Assembly: GCF_000219625.1 (NCBI RefSeq)
Contig: NC_018213.1
Coordinates: 310,001-374,000, forward strand
Direction: 5' to 3'
DNA length: 64,000 nt
Origin: Zymoseptoria tritici IPO323
Taxonomy: Eukaryota; Ascomycota; Dothideomycetes; Mycosphaerellales; Mycosphaerellaceae
Under the pieces are notes generated by a model. That model saw only the letters and a list, made by a program, of their open reading frames with translations. It searched no databases and was not told the DNA's origin. The position numbers and the translations under genes were made by a program. Positions 10,864 through 25,200 of this stretch are shown one piece after another (position 1 is the first letter of the stretch; the number at the start of each line of letters is the position of its first letter).

Positions 10864-11308
10864 CGGCAAACTTGCTCGCAAGTAGTGAAGCTGGTTGTCT
10901 TTCTTTCTGCCCTTTCCAGCTCGAGCTCATTGATACCATGCAGGGGGTCCATGATGAACCGGGTTGAGGGGGCCGGGGCAGGATTGACCCTTGTGCAGTC
11001 TCCGCTTTGGCGTCCAGGGACCTTGAAGGGAAGCTCATCAGAATGCCGATGCTTGGAAAAAGGGCCGCGATGTCCGGCCCCATGAAGCCCAAGAGAAATC
11101 GTCGATGTTTGCCGCGAAAGGATGTCGACAGAGTCGTCGACAGTGTTCCGGCTTTCATAACACTCTTGACCCCGAATGACAGTCGTTGACTCGCTGTACG
11201 CACACATTTGCTCAATTTCATGATCGATCAGAGGATCAGCCACTGACCAGTCTCTCGCGTCCGTGTGCTCCTGTCGTTACTTCACGCTCGTTTTTTCCAT
11301 CTGAAAAC
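10864..11308. promoter_or_regulatory. Divergent promoter region, adenylation-thiolation gene / MFS gene
   Basis: These 445 bases separate two outward-facing start codons. No coding exon is evident. Some T-rich stretch lies just before the MFS start (around 11290). I cannot name a specific regulator site. Confidence 0.45.
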
Positions 11309-12960
11309 ATGCCAAAGCCGGAAAGGGAAGATCATAGCAGCGACCACAAGCAGGATGCAAAGAACTCCTCTCCAGCACCCTGCAGCACCGCCATCGCTGC
11401 AGTTGACGAGCATTCCGCGACCGACTTGCTCAACCCTCGCCACTGGCCCCTCTGGAAGAAATGGACAATTATTTTCTGCGTGTCATTGCTGAACTTTGTC
11501 GATGCCATTGGCAGCTCTGCGTCAGCAACGGCGGTGCCGGCGCTCCTTGCCGATTTCGGCCATGAGAATGTCGGGAGAGTTGCAGTCATTCTGGTTGTGT
11601 CGGTGTATGTCCTTGGAGTGGCCGTCGGTCCGGTCATCGTCGCTCCACTCTCGGAGAAATACGGCCGACTTTGGCTATACAACGGATGCAGCGTTCTGTT
11701 CGTGGTTTTCAACATTGGATGCGCGCGGAGCACGAGTATCGGCGCATTGATTGCGCTTCGAGCTCTTTGTGGTGTCGTCAGCGCAGTGCCACCCACGTTA
11801 GGGGGTTCGTACACTTTTGGCCGCAATTCGTGTCCCCCCTCGCTGACGCATTGTGGTGGTGGTAGCGGGCAGCATCGCGGACTTGATGGACGTAAAGGAT
11901 CGCACGATGGCAATAGCAGTGTGGGCGCTCGGCGCCATCATCGGGCGAGTTTTGATCAACAAATGATGCAGGCTTTGCGTACAGCTGACGGCAAGACCTC
12001 TAGGCCAACCATAGGTCCTGTGGCAGGTGCCTTCATCGCGGAGGCCGCAGGATGGAGATGGATCTTCTGGGCTCTTGTGATCGTTGGAGGAGCGGCTGCG
12101 CTTTCAAGCCTGCTCTTCATGCGGGAAACTCACCACCCCACGATCCTACGGAAAGCGGCCAAGATTCCTCGGAACGTGTATGACACGGACCAAGCCGAAT
12201 CACAGCTCCCGTCTGATGGAGAAAACATCTCAGCAGCCCTGTTGCTGCGGCCGTTGGTCTTGCTGTTCACCAACTCTTCTATCTTGGCTCTCTCTGCTTA
12301 TTCTGCCCTCGCAGTCGCTTATCTCTACATATTTTTGACTACGCTTGCCGAGACGTACACGACCATATACGGATTCTCCGTCGGCGTGGCTGGCTTGGTG
12401 TACCTCAGCATGGGATTGGGCGCGATTGTTGGTCAGCTTGTGTACTCTGCATTGACCGACCGAACGGTTCGTCTCCACACTGCTCGTGGAGACTACAAAC
12501 CCGAGCATCGACTTTTGTGGGCGCCGATAGGATCAATCGTCATGCCCTTGGCGTTGCTGTGGTTCGGATGGTCGGTTGAGGAGCGCGCGCACTGGATGGT
12601 TTCCGTGGTGGCCTTGTTCCCGTTGGGCTTTGGTCTAGTCATGGAGATGGTACGTTGGACCCCATCGAGCGAGGTCCGTTGCGACATTCCGTCTAATCGA
12701 ACTGCTAGGTGGCACCGCTTGCGTATCTGATTGACGCGTTCCCGGATTGTGCAGCTTCCGCTGTAGCAGCAACGGTCATCTCGCGGGCAGTCTCTGGAGC
12801 GTTCATGCCTCTCATCAGCGTACCATTGTATGACGCTTTGGGACAGGGCTGGGGAAATTCGCTCTTGGCACTCGTTGCGTTTCTCCTCGTACCTGTACTA
12901 CTGCTGATCTCCGGACACATCCATAGGCTGTCCCGGCACGTGTTGCATCACAGGACATGA
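11309..12960 (+). CDS. MFS transporter (DHA1 multidrug-like), probable product exporter
   Basis: Four exons, 11309-11804, 11866-11944, 12004-12649 and 12709-12960, give 490 residues. Unspliced, the frame looks broken around 11805-12003. Removing two introns there restores the family sequence around GSIADLMDVKDRTMAIAVWA and the antiporter-like motif C region IGPVAGAFIAEAAGWRW. The second of these introns has a GC donor (GCGAGT) and the first a weak GTTCGT donor. After a charged N-terminus of about 45 residues come about 12 hydrophobic segments, with motif A as SEKYGR after the second helix. This matches the fungal drug:H+ antiporter 12-TM type at the plasma membrane. As the only transporter in the cluster it is likely to export the peptide or give self-protection, which is inference from position. 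Confidence 0.88.
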
Positions 12961-13266
12961 CTCTGGGATACTCATTCGCCGTGTTGCGAGGGTATGCGCG
13001 GGATCAATGATGAAGTCAGTATCTCTCGGATCAAGCCAGAGATTGAGGAATTGTTCAGATAGTACTATACGCAGTAGTCTTCAGACTTCCCCTCGCACGT
13101 GACGAAGCGAGAAAAAAAAAAACTCTCGAAATGATCTAAACATCGTCTTTTACGACCCCGAAAGTCGCCGCTCCCAGATGACACGAATCCCGGTCGAAAT
13201 GCGACCTGAATACTCCTCCCTTGTACGCGCAGTCACCACGCTCCTAGCGCCTGCTTTCCATCTCGA
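12961..13266. other. Convergent intergenic gap
   Basis: The stops of the MFS gene and the large synthetase face each other across 306 bases. The gap holds an A-rich run near 13111 and nothing that looks coding. It should contain both 3' ends. Confidence 0.5.
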
Positions 13267-16200
13267 CTACCCGAGTCTTGCGACAAGCTCGTGAAGCAGA
13301 ACGTCCGGCTCAGTGGCCATGATTTCAATCGTCGCCACCACGGCGTCCACAAGAAGCCGGGCAGTTTCCGAGGTGATTGCCCCAGGGAGATGTTCCAAGG
13401 AGAGTCGCACATCGCCCTGGTCATTATCCTCGACTCGGCCGACGAGGGTTACATTCGCGAGATCGGGAGAGGGAACGTGACTTGTCACCGAGCAAGGTCT
13501 ACCGGCGAAGCTGATCTGCGACAACGAAGCAAAGGGGCTCAAGTAACCTCGAGCGATGTCGGCGGAATCTTCTCCAGCGTCTGTTGCGCGAGACGGCTCA
13601 TCGACTGCTTGCAAGCGTCGGTAGTCCTGCCATGCAACGATCGAACCCCATCGGAATCGTCTCCTAGCGCCGGCGGATGGTTTTGGCAGTTCCGGCCAGA
13701 CTCCCGAAGGTGCGAATTCGGTCGCAATCTCGTCCAGGTCCGTCTGCTCATGCGCAGCAGATTGTGCATTTTGGGTTGCGAGTGCAGACACTAAGTCCCG
13801 TAACAAGGCATGTCTGCCAGTCTGCAATCTGTTGGCAGGTTCGACTGGGTCGTTGTACAAAGGGACCTTGACCCGAACCGGGATAATATTCATCAAAGGT
13901 CCGACAATGGATTCTCCGTTTGCGACATTTCCTGGAAGAGCTCGCCGTCCATTGACAACAAGACCGAAGAGGACGTCGTCAGAGCGCCCGACGAACGCGG
14001 TGGCGACTGCCCATGCCGCAGTAAGAACGTCTTCTGCGGAGACGACAATGCCTGTGCCGACATCTGCATATGACTTCTGTGCAGGCTCGCTAATGCGGTT
14101 CCACGTAGCAAGCGAGACAGTTTTCTCAACTTTGGAGCAGGATCGAGGCTGTGTGCCGTCGAGAAGCTCGCACTCGAAATTCTGGTAGGAAGCTTGGAGA
14201 TAGTTCTCGGTGAAGGGAGGAACAGCGGAAGCTCCGGCCAGCAATCGTGCCCAGTGCATGCGAACTTTTGAAGTTGAAGTGTGGGATCTGCCATATATGA
14301 CTTCAGAGAACTGAGAAGCCGGCATTCTCAGTGCTGTGGTATTCACCTGGGACCTGGCCGCCAGTTCATCTTCGGCGACTTGATATAGAGCAGCGAGATC
14401 TCTCACGATCACCGGCAGGCTGAAGCCATCAAATTGGGCGTGGCTGAGGTTCAGTATCAGCAAGCTGTGTTCCTTTGCGGCCTCGCTATCCCTCGAGAGC
14501 AAGACGAAGCGCAGCTTCTGTTCCGACGACGTGTGCAGCGACGTCCTCGCCATTTCGATTAGCCTTGCGGCAGCGCTATCAAGGGCTTCACATTCGCCAA
14601 AGTGAATATTTGTGTAGATCTGCGACCGGACGGACCGGAGGACAACCTGAATGTAGCCGTGGTCATCATCGAGGCAGAAGACGGTGCGCAAGATTGAGTG
14701 GCGGGTTACAAGACCAAAGACAGCCTGTTCCAGCGCAGCAGCGTGAATGTCCCGCAGCCCGAAATCCAGCCGCAAATGATGCTGCAAGCCGCCGTCCATT
14801 TGAAGAAATTCCACCTGCATGTACGTGCACGGCAAGACATCTTCTATTTCTTGACGGTCGCACCCAACCCCGGGCATCACTTTTGCTGTGAGGAACGCCT
14901 CCAACTGCTTGCTTTGGGTTTCGCCGTGGAAGAGGAGCGAGAACGGTGCATCTGTCTCGTCACGCACCGAGCTTCTTGATATCGCTGCGATGGCGGCAAA
15001 GTCCTGCAATCGAGGATGGCGCAACAAATCAGGAACGGAGACCAGAAAACCACGAGCACGGCATTTGGAGATCAGAGATACACACGACACCGAATTTCCC
15101 CCCAGGAGCGAAAACGAATCCGCGCGCGTTATCTGGTGGAAGTCTTGTCCTAGCACCTCTGCCCACAGGCTTGCGACGACTATCTCAGTCTCGGTCTGCA
15201 GCTTTGAAGTCTCGTTGCTTTCGTCTTTACCTGGCGCATCGCTGGACACGTTAACATCTTCGGAGTCTGCTCGGTCCTTCCATCCAACGTGGATCAGGCC
15301 GTGGCCGTGCTCATAGCGGACATATTCCCCATTACTCCATAACGTTGTTGTAGGGCGCTTGTCCAGCCACTGGACATCGGACGCCACAGCTACCTCGAAC
15401 GAGGGACGGTCTTGGTGGAGGTCATCCTTGTGCTCAAGCACCAGCTCACCCACAGCGCCAGCTGGTGCCAGCCTTGTTTGGTCGTGTGGGAGAACCAGCC
15501 ATTTTCCCCGTCCCAGGTGCCCATAATCAGCAATGTTGATCAGCTGTCGATCCGCATCACTGATAGTGCCTAGTTGAGAAAGTCTCTGGGTATCATCGCT
15601 AGCAGAAGTGGCAAGTCGGGTGACGAGCGAGCTGAACTGATGCAAGACTCTCTCGAGGGTGCAATCGCTGATGACTCTGCTGTCGAAGGATGCTGTTACG
15701 GTGTAGTCAGGCTTTTGTCGCTCAATGGTAGCCTCCACGACCAGCGCAAACGATCTCAGCTTAAAGTCTGAGTCGGCTGTCCATGCATGAAGTTCATTTG
15801 TGCCATTTGCATTGTCGGCAGGCGTCCACGCCTGGCCAATGTGGATGTTGAAAAGGGTTTGAAACCGACAGGCGTTTGCACAAGCGCTGGATAGACCTTG
15901 GATCTTGTGCAATCCCAGCTGTTCGTGGGGTGAGATCGAGGAAATCCGATGCTGGACCTGCTGCAAATACTCTGGAACAGACAAAGATCCAGTGGCACGA
16001 ATAGACAATGGCACGGTCGCAATCGTAGGACCCGGCATGCGCTCAATACCGACGAGGTCGGCATCACGACCTGAGCGTACATCTCCGAAGACGACGTCTT
16101 CGTGGCCGGTGTACCAGCTTACTGCGAGGGCCCAAGCTGCGCGGAGTATGCTCGCCCTGGTCACATGGGCTGGTACTACCGGAAAGGTACATTGGATCAC

Positions 16201-19200
16201 CGTCGTGCGATTCTCGATGACCTCTGAAACCGATGATGGCAAAGACGGGAAGACGGGTGCGTGGAAATCGTCCAAGGTGCTGCGCCAAAATTGCTCCGAG
16301 GCAGTAGAGCCATTGCTGGCAAGATGTTTGATGAACAAACGATAGTCGGCAAGGCCGTGAGTGTGAGCTCCCTGGTAGAGGCTGCTCAGGGTGTCCACCA
16401 GAAGCTGCAGAGTGACGGCATCGTACAGGGCATGATGGATCTGCAGGATGAAACGTGCTGGTGAATCTTCACGAGCCTCCACCAAAGAGCCGGTGCACGA
16501 CGCCAGCTCTTGCCTCTCAGCAGGGCCTGTTTCTTCGGCATGTTCGGACCGGAGGACGACTTGCAGAAATCCAGCACTCCAGTGGTTCAGTATGCGAGTG
16601 CGTAAGATTGGCATCATGCCAAGCAGATCCTGCCATGCCGTCCGAAACCGAGTCAAGTCATGACCTGGACCAAACTCAAGGACGTAGCGGAGCACGTATG
16701 CGCCCGTAGATTGAGCAGACACTGCCAGCATGCCCGTCTGCAATGCAGTGCATGGAAAAACATCTTCGACGGATTCAGGTGATGTACCGCACAGACCTGC
16801 GACTTCGCCGCGTAGCTGCTCCACCTCGACTTCGCTGGGAAGCAAGGAGAATGGCAGGATCTTGTCGGCCTCCGACCTGATCGGGGGGCTCGGGGCTGCA
16901 CTACATTCGAGCCACTTGGAGAGATCTCCAAGCGCCGGTTTGCGATAGATATCGGTCACAGCCAGCTCAATTCCAGTCCGACGAAGACCGGCGACCAGCT
17001 CGAGCGCAGAGATGGAATCGCCGCCGATGGCAAAGAAGTTGCTTTCCATATCAATGGCATCTCCTTCCAAGTTCAACGCCTGGGCCCACGACCGATGAAG
17101 CGCCTTCTCGAGAGATGTTGTGGGCATGCGCTTGATTGCCGTGCGTCGGCGATCAAGCTCGTGATCATGAAACGCCTTGATCCATCTCTGGAGCGTGTCC
17201 TCGTCCGTTTTGCCCGACGTCGTCAGAGGAATTTCACCAATAGAGATCCACGTTTTCGGCAGCATGTACGCTGGAAGTCGGTCTTTGAGACGAATTTCCG
17301 CAGCCGGCGAAAGAGCATGCGCTGTGAGGTGAGGAGAGACTTCCCCACTGGATAGTGGGTGGCCCATGCGCACGAAGGCGACCATCTTCTGCAGGCCATC
17401 TCGTTGCATTACAACAACGGTCGAAGCTACGTCATCCAGACACTCGACTATGTTGTGTTCGACGTCGGCCAGCTCGACTCGCTGCCCTCGGATCTTGACC
17501 TGCTTGTCGCGGCGACCAAGGTAGTGCAACTGGCCTTGCTCGTCCAAACGTACCAGATCGCCTGTGCGGTAGACTTTTGCATGCTTACCCGGACGAAGAC
17601 CGCGGACCCCTTCCACCAGCCACTCCGGGTCTTCTTTAAAGCTTGCCGCTGTCTGGTCCGCGTCCAAGTAGCCCCTTGCCAAGGTCGGTGATTCGATAAC
17701 CAATTCGCCGACCGTCCCAATCGGCGCCAGGACACAGGAATCTTCGGGATCGCACACCCACAGAGATGTCCCTGGAATGCGGCCAAGGCAACCGGATATC
17801 AATTCGGGATGTGCCTTTGAAGCACAGGCCAGGGCACTGATCACTGATGCCTCCGTTGGGCCATACGCGTTCCAGAGACTGGGCACATGGCTCCATGCCC
17901 GGAAGTCTTGCTTCGAAGGCGCTGCGCCGCCGACTAGCAAGACTTGCAAGGTTGATAGTGCCTGCGGTGAGTAGGCACGAATGAGGCCGGGAGTGAGGCA
18001 GGCGGCGTTAGGGTGGAACTGGGCGCAGAAGGCTGGGAGCGAGTGCATCCGCTGCTCCTCGGACGGGACGAGCAGGGTACCGCCGACGAGTAGCGACGTG
18101 CTGATCTCCCATGTAAATGCATCGAAGGCGTGTGAAGTGAACTGGAGCATGCGTGTGTGCTGCCCCAGCCCAAGCATGTGCGCGATCTGCGGGAAAGAGG
18201 CAGCAGGGGCGCGATGTTCCAGTACTACGCCTTTCGGACGACCGCTAGTGCCCGAGGTGAAGAGCACCCAACATGGGGCGGCAGGCGCTACATTCGATAG
18301 CATCGCAGCAGCAGTATCATCGTCATCGCCGCCGGCATCTTCACCCTCCAAATGGTGGAACAAGTCGTCGCACAGCTCGATGAGTTGCGTGTCGAGCCTC
18401 GACGCCCAGCGGTATGCCAGACTCGCCGATACGATGGCGATGCGTCCAGCAGCAGAAGCATCTGGAAGTGACGAGAGGCACTGCTCCGTGCGGGCGAAAG
18501 GGTGTGCGGGTTCCAGCGGCACGATCGCTGCACCGGTACAAAGGACTGCCAGAAACGCCACGACTGACCATCGCGATTTCTCGACGTACCATGGCACGAA
18601 TTGGCACGTTCTACCAACTCCATGGTAACGACGCAAACGGCGAGCCAGCGCAAGCGAAAGGCCGGCAAGTTGCGAGTAGGTTAGATCTCCATCCCAGGCC
18701 TGCACGGCTAGTGCGTGCGGCCGGGACTGCGCATTTTGCAGGATTCTCTCGTGTAAAAGAAGCTCTGAAGCTCCCGGCGTTGAGGAACTACTCGTCGACC
18801 ACGCCCAGATCTGCTCAATTTCCTCGGACGGGAGGGTAGAAGCCCTTGCAAGAGCAGCATTGCGCGGCAAAGAAGCAAGTTGGACTAGAGCCGAGGCCAA
18901 GTGGCGTAGCAGACGGCAGACATATGCCTCACCTACGATACGTGGGTCGAACCCGGCGTGTAGTCGAACCCCCATTTGACCATCGTCCGCCTGCTCGCCG
19001 GGCGTGATCTCAATACATAAGGCGTAGTCAACCAGGCGATACCGAGGCGCTTCACGAAACAATTGTTCTACTGGAGAGTCGCTCTTAGGCCGCGGCGATG
19101 GCTGGATAGCGATGAGTGTCTTCACCGCCGCACACGCAGCAGCGCAATCATTGTCGATGCCAGCAATTCGTCGGAGGCCCAAATGCTCGTGGGCAATGCT

Positions 19201-22200
19201 GCTGAGCGCGGTCTTCTGGATGTCCTCCAAGAAACCCCCTACAGTCGTGCCAGCCTCTACACGCGCGCGGAAAGGAAGCGTGGTTAGCATGGGTCCAATG
19301 ATGGTCTCTGCTTGCGGCAAGTCGACAGTACGACCGGAGCGTACCTCAGCGAAGACAACATCGCGAGACATGGCATGGCGACTCTGCACCAGAGCCCAAG
19401 CGGCGCGAGCGATACTAGCAAAGGTAGCATCTTCAGCGACGGGAATGGAGCAGCAGTGCTCTATGCTGGTATCCGCGACTATCCCATCAACAGCCGCAGC
19501 TTGCAGGGGAGGAAATGTCGAAGTCTGGATGCCCGCGAGATTTTCGCGCCAGTACTGCACCGCCTGATCGTCGCTCCAGTGCTTGTGGAACCAGCGAACA
19601 AAAGGGCGAAACGTATCAGAAGGAGCAGGAGCTGAAGATACGCCGTCGTAAAGGCGTCGCACCTTGTCTAGAATAAGCTCGAGCGTCCAGCCATCGGCGA
19701 CGGCGTGATGCACCGTCCATACCAGCTTCCGGCAGTCTTCCTTCACTGCTCGATCTGGGTGACTGCTGGTGCTGCGAATCATGTCGAATGTACTCAGTCG
19801 TTCGCCCAGACCCATCCGTGTAGGACTGCGTTCGTCATTATGTTCTTGCCAGCACATCTCTTCGTGCACCACAACTTGCAGAAATCCAGCCGTTTGATGA
19901 TGAACGATCCGCGTTCGCAGTACATCCGTGGTACGCACTACCTCCGCCCAGGCCCGCTTGATACGTGCCATGTCGAATTCGCGGGGAACGTCAAAAGTGT
20001 GCTGTAACAAGTATGCCCGGTCGGCCACGCCTTGCATGCTCAATGACAACAGTCCGATTTGCAATGGGACACACGGATATGCATCTTGCACCGTCTCGAC
20101 CGGGATGCCGCATTCCGAAGCCACGTCGGCACGCAGCTGCTGAGTATCGATAGTGGTCTTTGTTGTCAGAAGGCTGAACGGTGCATATGATTCCTGGTGC
20201 ATTCCGTTGACGTCGCTATGTCCTTTTACCACTCGTGTTCCTTGACGTGCTTGCGCTTCCAGGCACCGAAACCGGAGCACTGTAGCCACCGTCAGACTGA
20301 ATCCTAGCCTCCGACAAGCGCTGACCACCTTCAAAGCGTCAATGGAACTGCCGCCAAGCTGCACGAAGTCGTCGTCGAGCCCAATTTGGCGGCTCGCGAC
20401 ACGCGCGCCCAACGCCTCTTTCCAGGCCTGCGCCAGCACTCGTTCTTCCCATGTGGTTGCAGAGCGCTGTTCGGCGACGGAGGCTTGCATCGTATCTCGC
20501 CACTGCGTCTCGATCAATTCCCGCGCCGTTTTCCGCAGCTGACTTCGGTTCGTCTTGCCCGACAACGAGCACGGCATGACCGGTATACAGATGACATACG
20601 AGGGTACCATGTGTCGGGGTAGTGTGTTCTCAAGCTGCGGGATGAGGGCATGCGAAGCGCACAGGACGGGAATATCGACGTCGCCGTTCTCCCGCAGAAA
20701 GACGACCAGCAGCTGCTGGGCTTGTTCGCCCACCTCGACCACTTCTGCGACCGCTTCAGGCGTTCCATCCAAGCGCATCGCGTGATGTTCAATGTCACCC
20801 AACTCTACGCGCTGCCCTCGGATCTTGACTTGACTGTCTTTGCGCCCGCAATACGACAACGTCCCATCAGGCTTTACGCGAACGAGGTCACCAGTGCGAT
20901 ACATACGCATCGGCTTTCCAATTGTTCCTCGCTGTGGCCCTCGTGCAAGCCAGGGTAGATCCTGGATAAAAGCGGCTGCCGTCTTCTCGGGGTCTCGCAG
21001 ATATCCACTTCCTACTGTTGCGCCTCCAACGACAAGTTCGCCCACTCCTCCTACGGGCGATAGTTGGCCGGGCATTTCGGGGTTGACAACCCAATTCTCT
21101 ACACCAGACAAGGAGCCAATGCACTCTGGATCACTGTCGCCCGGTCGGATGCGACGTACTGCACACATGTTGGAACATTCAGCCGGTCCATATGCGTTGA
21201 ACAAGCGCGGAACGTCTTGCCAGCGGTCCAGATCATTCTGCACCAGCGCTTCGCCCGTGAGGATGAGGGTGTCGAGACAAGACACTTCCTTGGGCTCAAC
21301 CTGACGGGCAATCGACGGCGTCAAGATGGCGGTATTGACGTGCATTTTCTGAAGAGCGAGAGGAAGGTCGGTCGTTGACTGCTGTGAATCGGGGGCTGGT
21401 ATGCAGATGCAGCCTCCGTGCATCAGCGTACCAATGATCTCCAGAACGCAGGCGTCGAAAGCAAGCGACGAGAACTGAAGCATGCGGCTATGTCGTCCCA
21501 GCTCAAATGTCTCGCCGAGCTTGCGGAAGCTCGTGTGCGCAGCAGAGTGCGAGATAACCACGCCTTTGGGGGTGCCCGTGGAACCAGATGTGAATATAAC
21601 CCATGCCGCAGAATCTGGCTCGACGGCTTCCGGAATGGCAACATCTGTTATCTCCACCTCGGAATCTGGCTGCAAAATTATTTGTGCTGTCTTGCCGAAC
21701 GACACATCTCGGCTGTTCATCGATGGAGACGTAACGTACACTGGGTATTCGAGTTTGAGAAGTAATTGCTGGACTCGTGCATCCGGCAAGTCCGGAGAAA
21801 TGGGCGCAAAGCTTGCGCCTGTGCGAAGCACTGCAATCATTGACACTACGACTGAGCTGGAAGGAGGCAGGAACAGCGGTATTTGATGTCCTGGCCCCAC
21901 GCCTAACACAATGAGTCGCTGCGCCAGGCGGCCAGATTCCGTCCACAGCTGGGTGTAGTTGAGAACACGGTCGTGTGCTTGTACTGCTGGCGCCATGGGT
22001 CGCGTGTGCTCCTGCATGGCGATGTCACGGTGTGGAAGTGCTTCTGTCACGGGTCGCAGTGGCTCATCCTGCAGGGCCAATATCTCCTTGATGTCGGTCA
22101 TGGTCAAGATTTCTATGCTGCCCACTGTGGCATCCGGCGAAGCAGCATCCAATTGCCAGGTTACGTGAGCGAGCTGGGAGACACATCGCTTCACGATACG

Positions 22201-25200
22201 GTTCTCGATTACACGAGAATCATAATAGGCGACGCAGCGGATCTCTCCCTGAGGTTTGAGAAAGACTTCCAGCGTGAGCGCGGAAACGTCGTACCGGAAA
22301 TTGCCAGCCCCCGTCACCCACTCACCCACCTCTCCCATCTCGTGGCCACCGTACTCTTCGGGCTGCACCACCAGAAAGGTCTGGATCGCGCGGATCTTTC
22401 TCGTTTCCGAGCTGTAGCCAGAAATCTGCTCAATACCAGTCTGTTCGAAGGGGATGCGTCCTATGGCAGCATCTTGCACTGCTTGTAGAAATTCAGACAC
22501 TGGTTGATCGAGACGAAATCGCACTCGCTGAGGAGCGGTGGCGATGGTGGGCCCCATGATTTGAGAAATACCGACAACAGGCGCACTCCGGCCCGACGTG
22601 GTAACGCCAAAGAGTACATCCTGAGAGCCAGAGTAATGGCCTGCGACAAGGGCCCAGGCGGCGGCAAGGCGGTTGGCTCTCGTGATCCCAGAAGCACTGC
22701 GTTCGAGCATGGACCATTGGTATTCCGAGCAAGAATCCTCACGCACTTTACTGATCGATGTGGGCACTGGCGGGAAGAGTGTGGTGGAATCCGAGTCATG
22801 CATGACCTCTTCCCAGTATGATCGCCTGGATGGCTCATCTCTGCCGTACTTGCACCATTTGACGAATGGCGCGAATGTGGATGGGATCAACTGTTCCCCA
22901 CGGAAAGCTTGCAACAAACGTTCCCAAAGTAGAGGCATGGACCAGGCATCGTAGAGAGCATGATGCATGGTGCACACAAAGTATCGAGGCGTGTCTGGAT
23001 CCGCATGAACAACGGCACATCGCATGAGCGGCTGATCCGTGCTCAATGCCGTCTCGCGATCTCTTTGCAAGAAGGATTCTAGATCTGCAGACGACAAGTG
23101 CGTCCAGTGTATGGGCTCGCCAGACACCACGTTCATCAGACCGTATTTTGGATGCTGGGTGATTCTGGTCGTCAAAATTGCAGTGTGTCGAACCACTTCC
23201 TCCCACGCTTCTATGAACCGGGTCAAGTTCACCTCATTCTGCAGCCGGAGTACCCTCTGGATCGTGTAGGCTCCGACATATTGAGCAGATAGCGACAGAA
23301 GGACCTCTTGTAGAGGCGTACATGGGTAGGCGTCCCGTACAGAGGTGTGCTCTTGAAGTCCACAGGAAATTGCAAGGTCATGGCGCAGCTCTGGGACGTC
23401 GATGTCCTGTGCTGGTAACAGGGAGAAGGGCTCGATTGGGGCTCCTTCCTCGGCGTTCGAGGCAATCGTCGATGCTGCTGCGAGATCCTCCAAGGTAGCG
23501 GACTGGAAAACTTGTTCCATCGTCAGCTGCAGCCCCAGCCTCAGCCGTGCGTCTCGAACGAGCGCGACCGCTTTGACCGAATCACCTCCCAACTTCAAAA
23601 AGTTGTCGTCGAGTCCGATTCTATCCATGGGGATTTGCAAAATCCGAGCCCATATTGCTGCCAGGCTTCGCGACTCTGGTGTTGTTGGTAGTCGTATGCC
23701 CGTACTGCGGGAGATGACTTGATCCCGAAGTGTGGGCAAAGAATCTTTCGCCAACGCACGAATCCGTCTCCGGTCAGCCTTGTCGGATGTCGTGGATGGA
23801 ATCGCAGCGATGCGGAGAAAGATGGTGGGCACAGCGTATGCGGGTACCTGTTCTGCCAATTGTGCTTGGATTGCAGCCGCTTCAGCTGGCGACATGACTG
23901 TCAGAACTGGGCCATCCGGAACTTTCCCATAATATTTGGAGTGAAAGCAAAGCACCGCGACCAATATGGTAGAGCTCATGTCGGCAACATCCACGACAAT
24001 GGCCTCCGCTCCAGTGGGCAGACAGTCACGCAGATGCGATTCCACATCTCCGAGGCCCAGCCTTTGGCCTCTGATCTTGACTTGAAGATCATCGGCCTTG
24101 CGGCCCACATACAGCAAGTTGCCGAATGGATCATACCTCACCAAGTCACCGGTCTTGTAGATTCTGCCTCGCCGCCCTGGAAAGTTGTCCTTGCAGCCCG
24201 CGGTCAACCACACTGGATCGGCGAGAAAAGCCGCCTGTGTGCTGAGATTGTCGCCCCAGTACCCACGTCCTACACTCCATCCCTCGACGACCAGCTCGCC
24301 CACTGCTCCCATGGGCATGATCCTCTCATGATCTTCGGGGTCCACAACCCAGAGCGGCACACCACGAAGACGTCCTATTGCAGGCGCGGTCTCGTTCTCC
24401 CCGATGCGGTGCAGAGCGCAGCATACCGAGCATTCCGTCGGCCCAAAGCCATTGAAGAGATTCGGAACCGATCTCCACCGCTTCACATCTGCTGGCAGAA
24501 CAGCCTCCCCTCCAAGCACAAGTGTTCTCAAGCAAGACACATCGTCGGGCGTGAACAATCGCGCGACCGTCGGCGTCAAGGCCGCATGATTGACCTGCTT
24601 GGCCACAATGTATTCGGGTAGATTCGTCTTTCGATCCGCCTCGGACGGCACTAGCACAGCGCCTCCTAGGATCAAAGTGCCCCAAATCTCCGCAACAGAG
24701 ATATCGAAAGTCGGGGTGGCGAACTGTAAAATCCGAGTATGTTCGCCAGCACCTAGCTGCGCTCCATTGGCTTGTAGCGATATTATGATGCTGCGGTGCT
24801 CGATCACAACTCCCTTCGGTTCGCCCGTGCTACCGGAGGTGAAGAGAACATATGCGGCTGCGCTAGAATCCACTGATGGCAGGGTCACAGATCGCACCTC
24901 GAACTGTACCAGCTCCAGGCAGTCTGGCAATCGCAAGATGGTGATGCCGGGCGGAGCTTCTTCAGTCTCCGCCGGGGTGTAAACGAAGTCTTTGCATGTC
25001 AGCACAATGCGGCTTTGTGTAAGCTGCATGACGCGGTTGCGTCGCGCAATTGGCCAGTCGGGATCGAATGGGACGAAGGCACAGCCAGCTTTCATTACCG
25101 CCAGCATGCCAACAATCAGCCACATGGAGCGGCGCAGATAGAGTGCGATGGAGGATCCGTGCTGCGCGCCGGACGCTAGGATGAGGTCCGCCAAACGCGT

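Noticed and set aside
11309..12960. MFS gene as a frameshifted pseudogene
   Set aside because: Three introns in consistent phase, one of them GC-AG, give an uninterrupted 490-residue transporter with all expected motifs.
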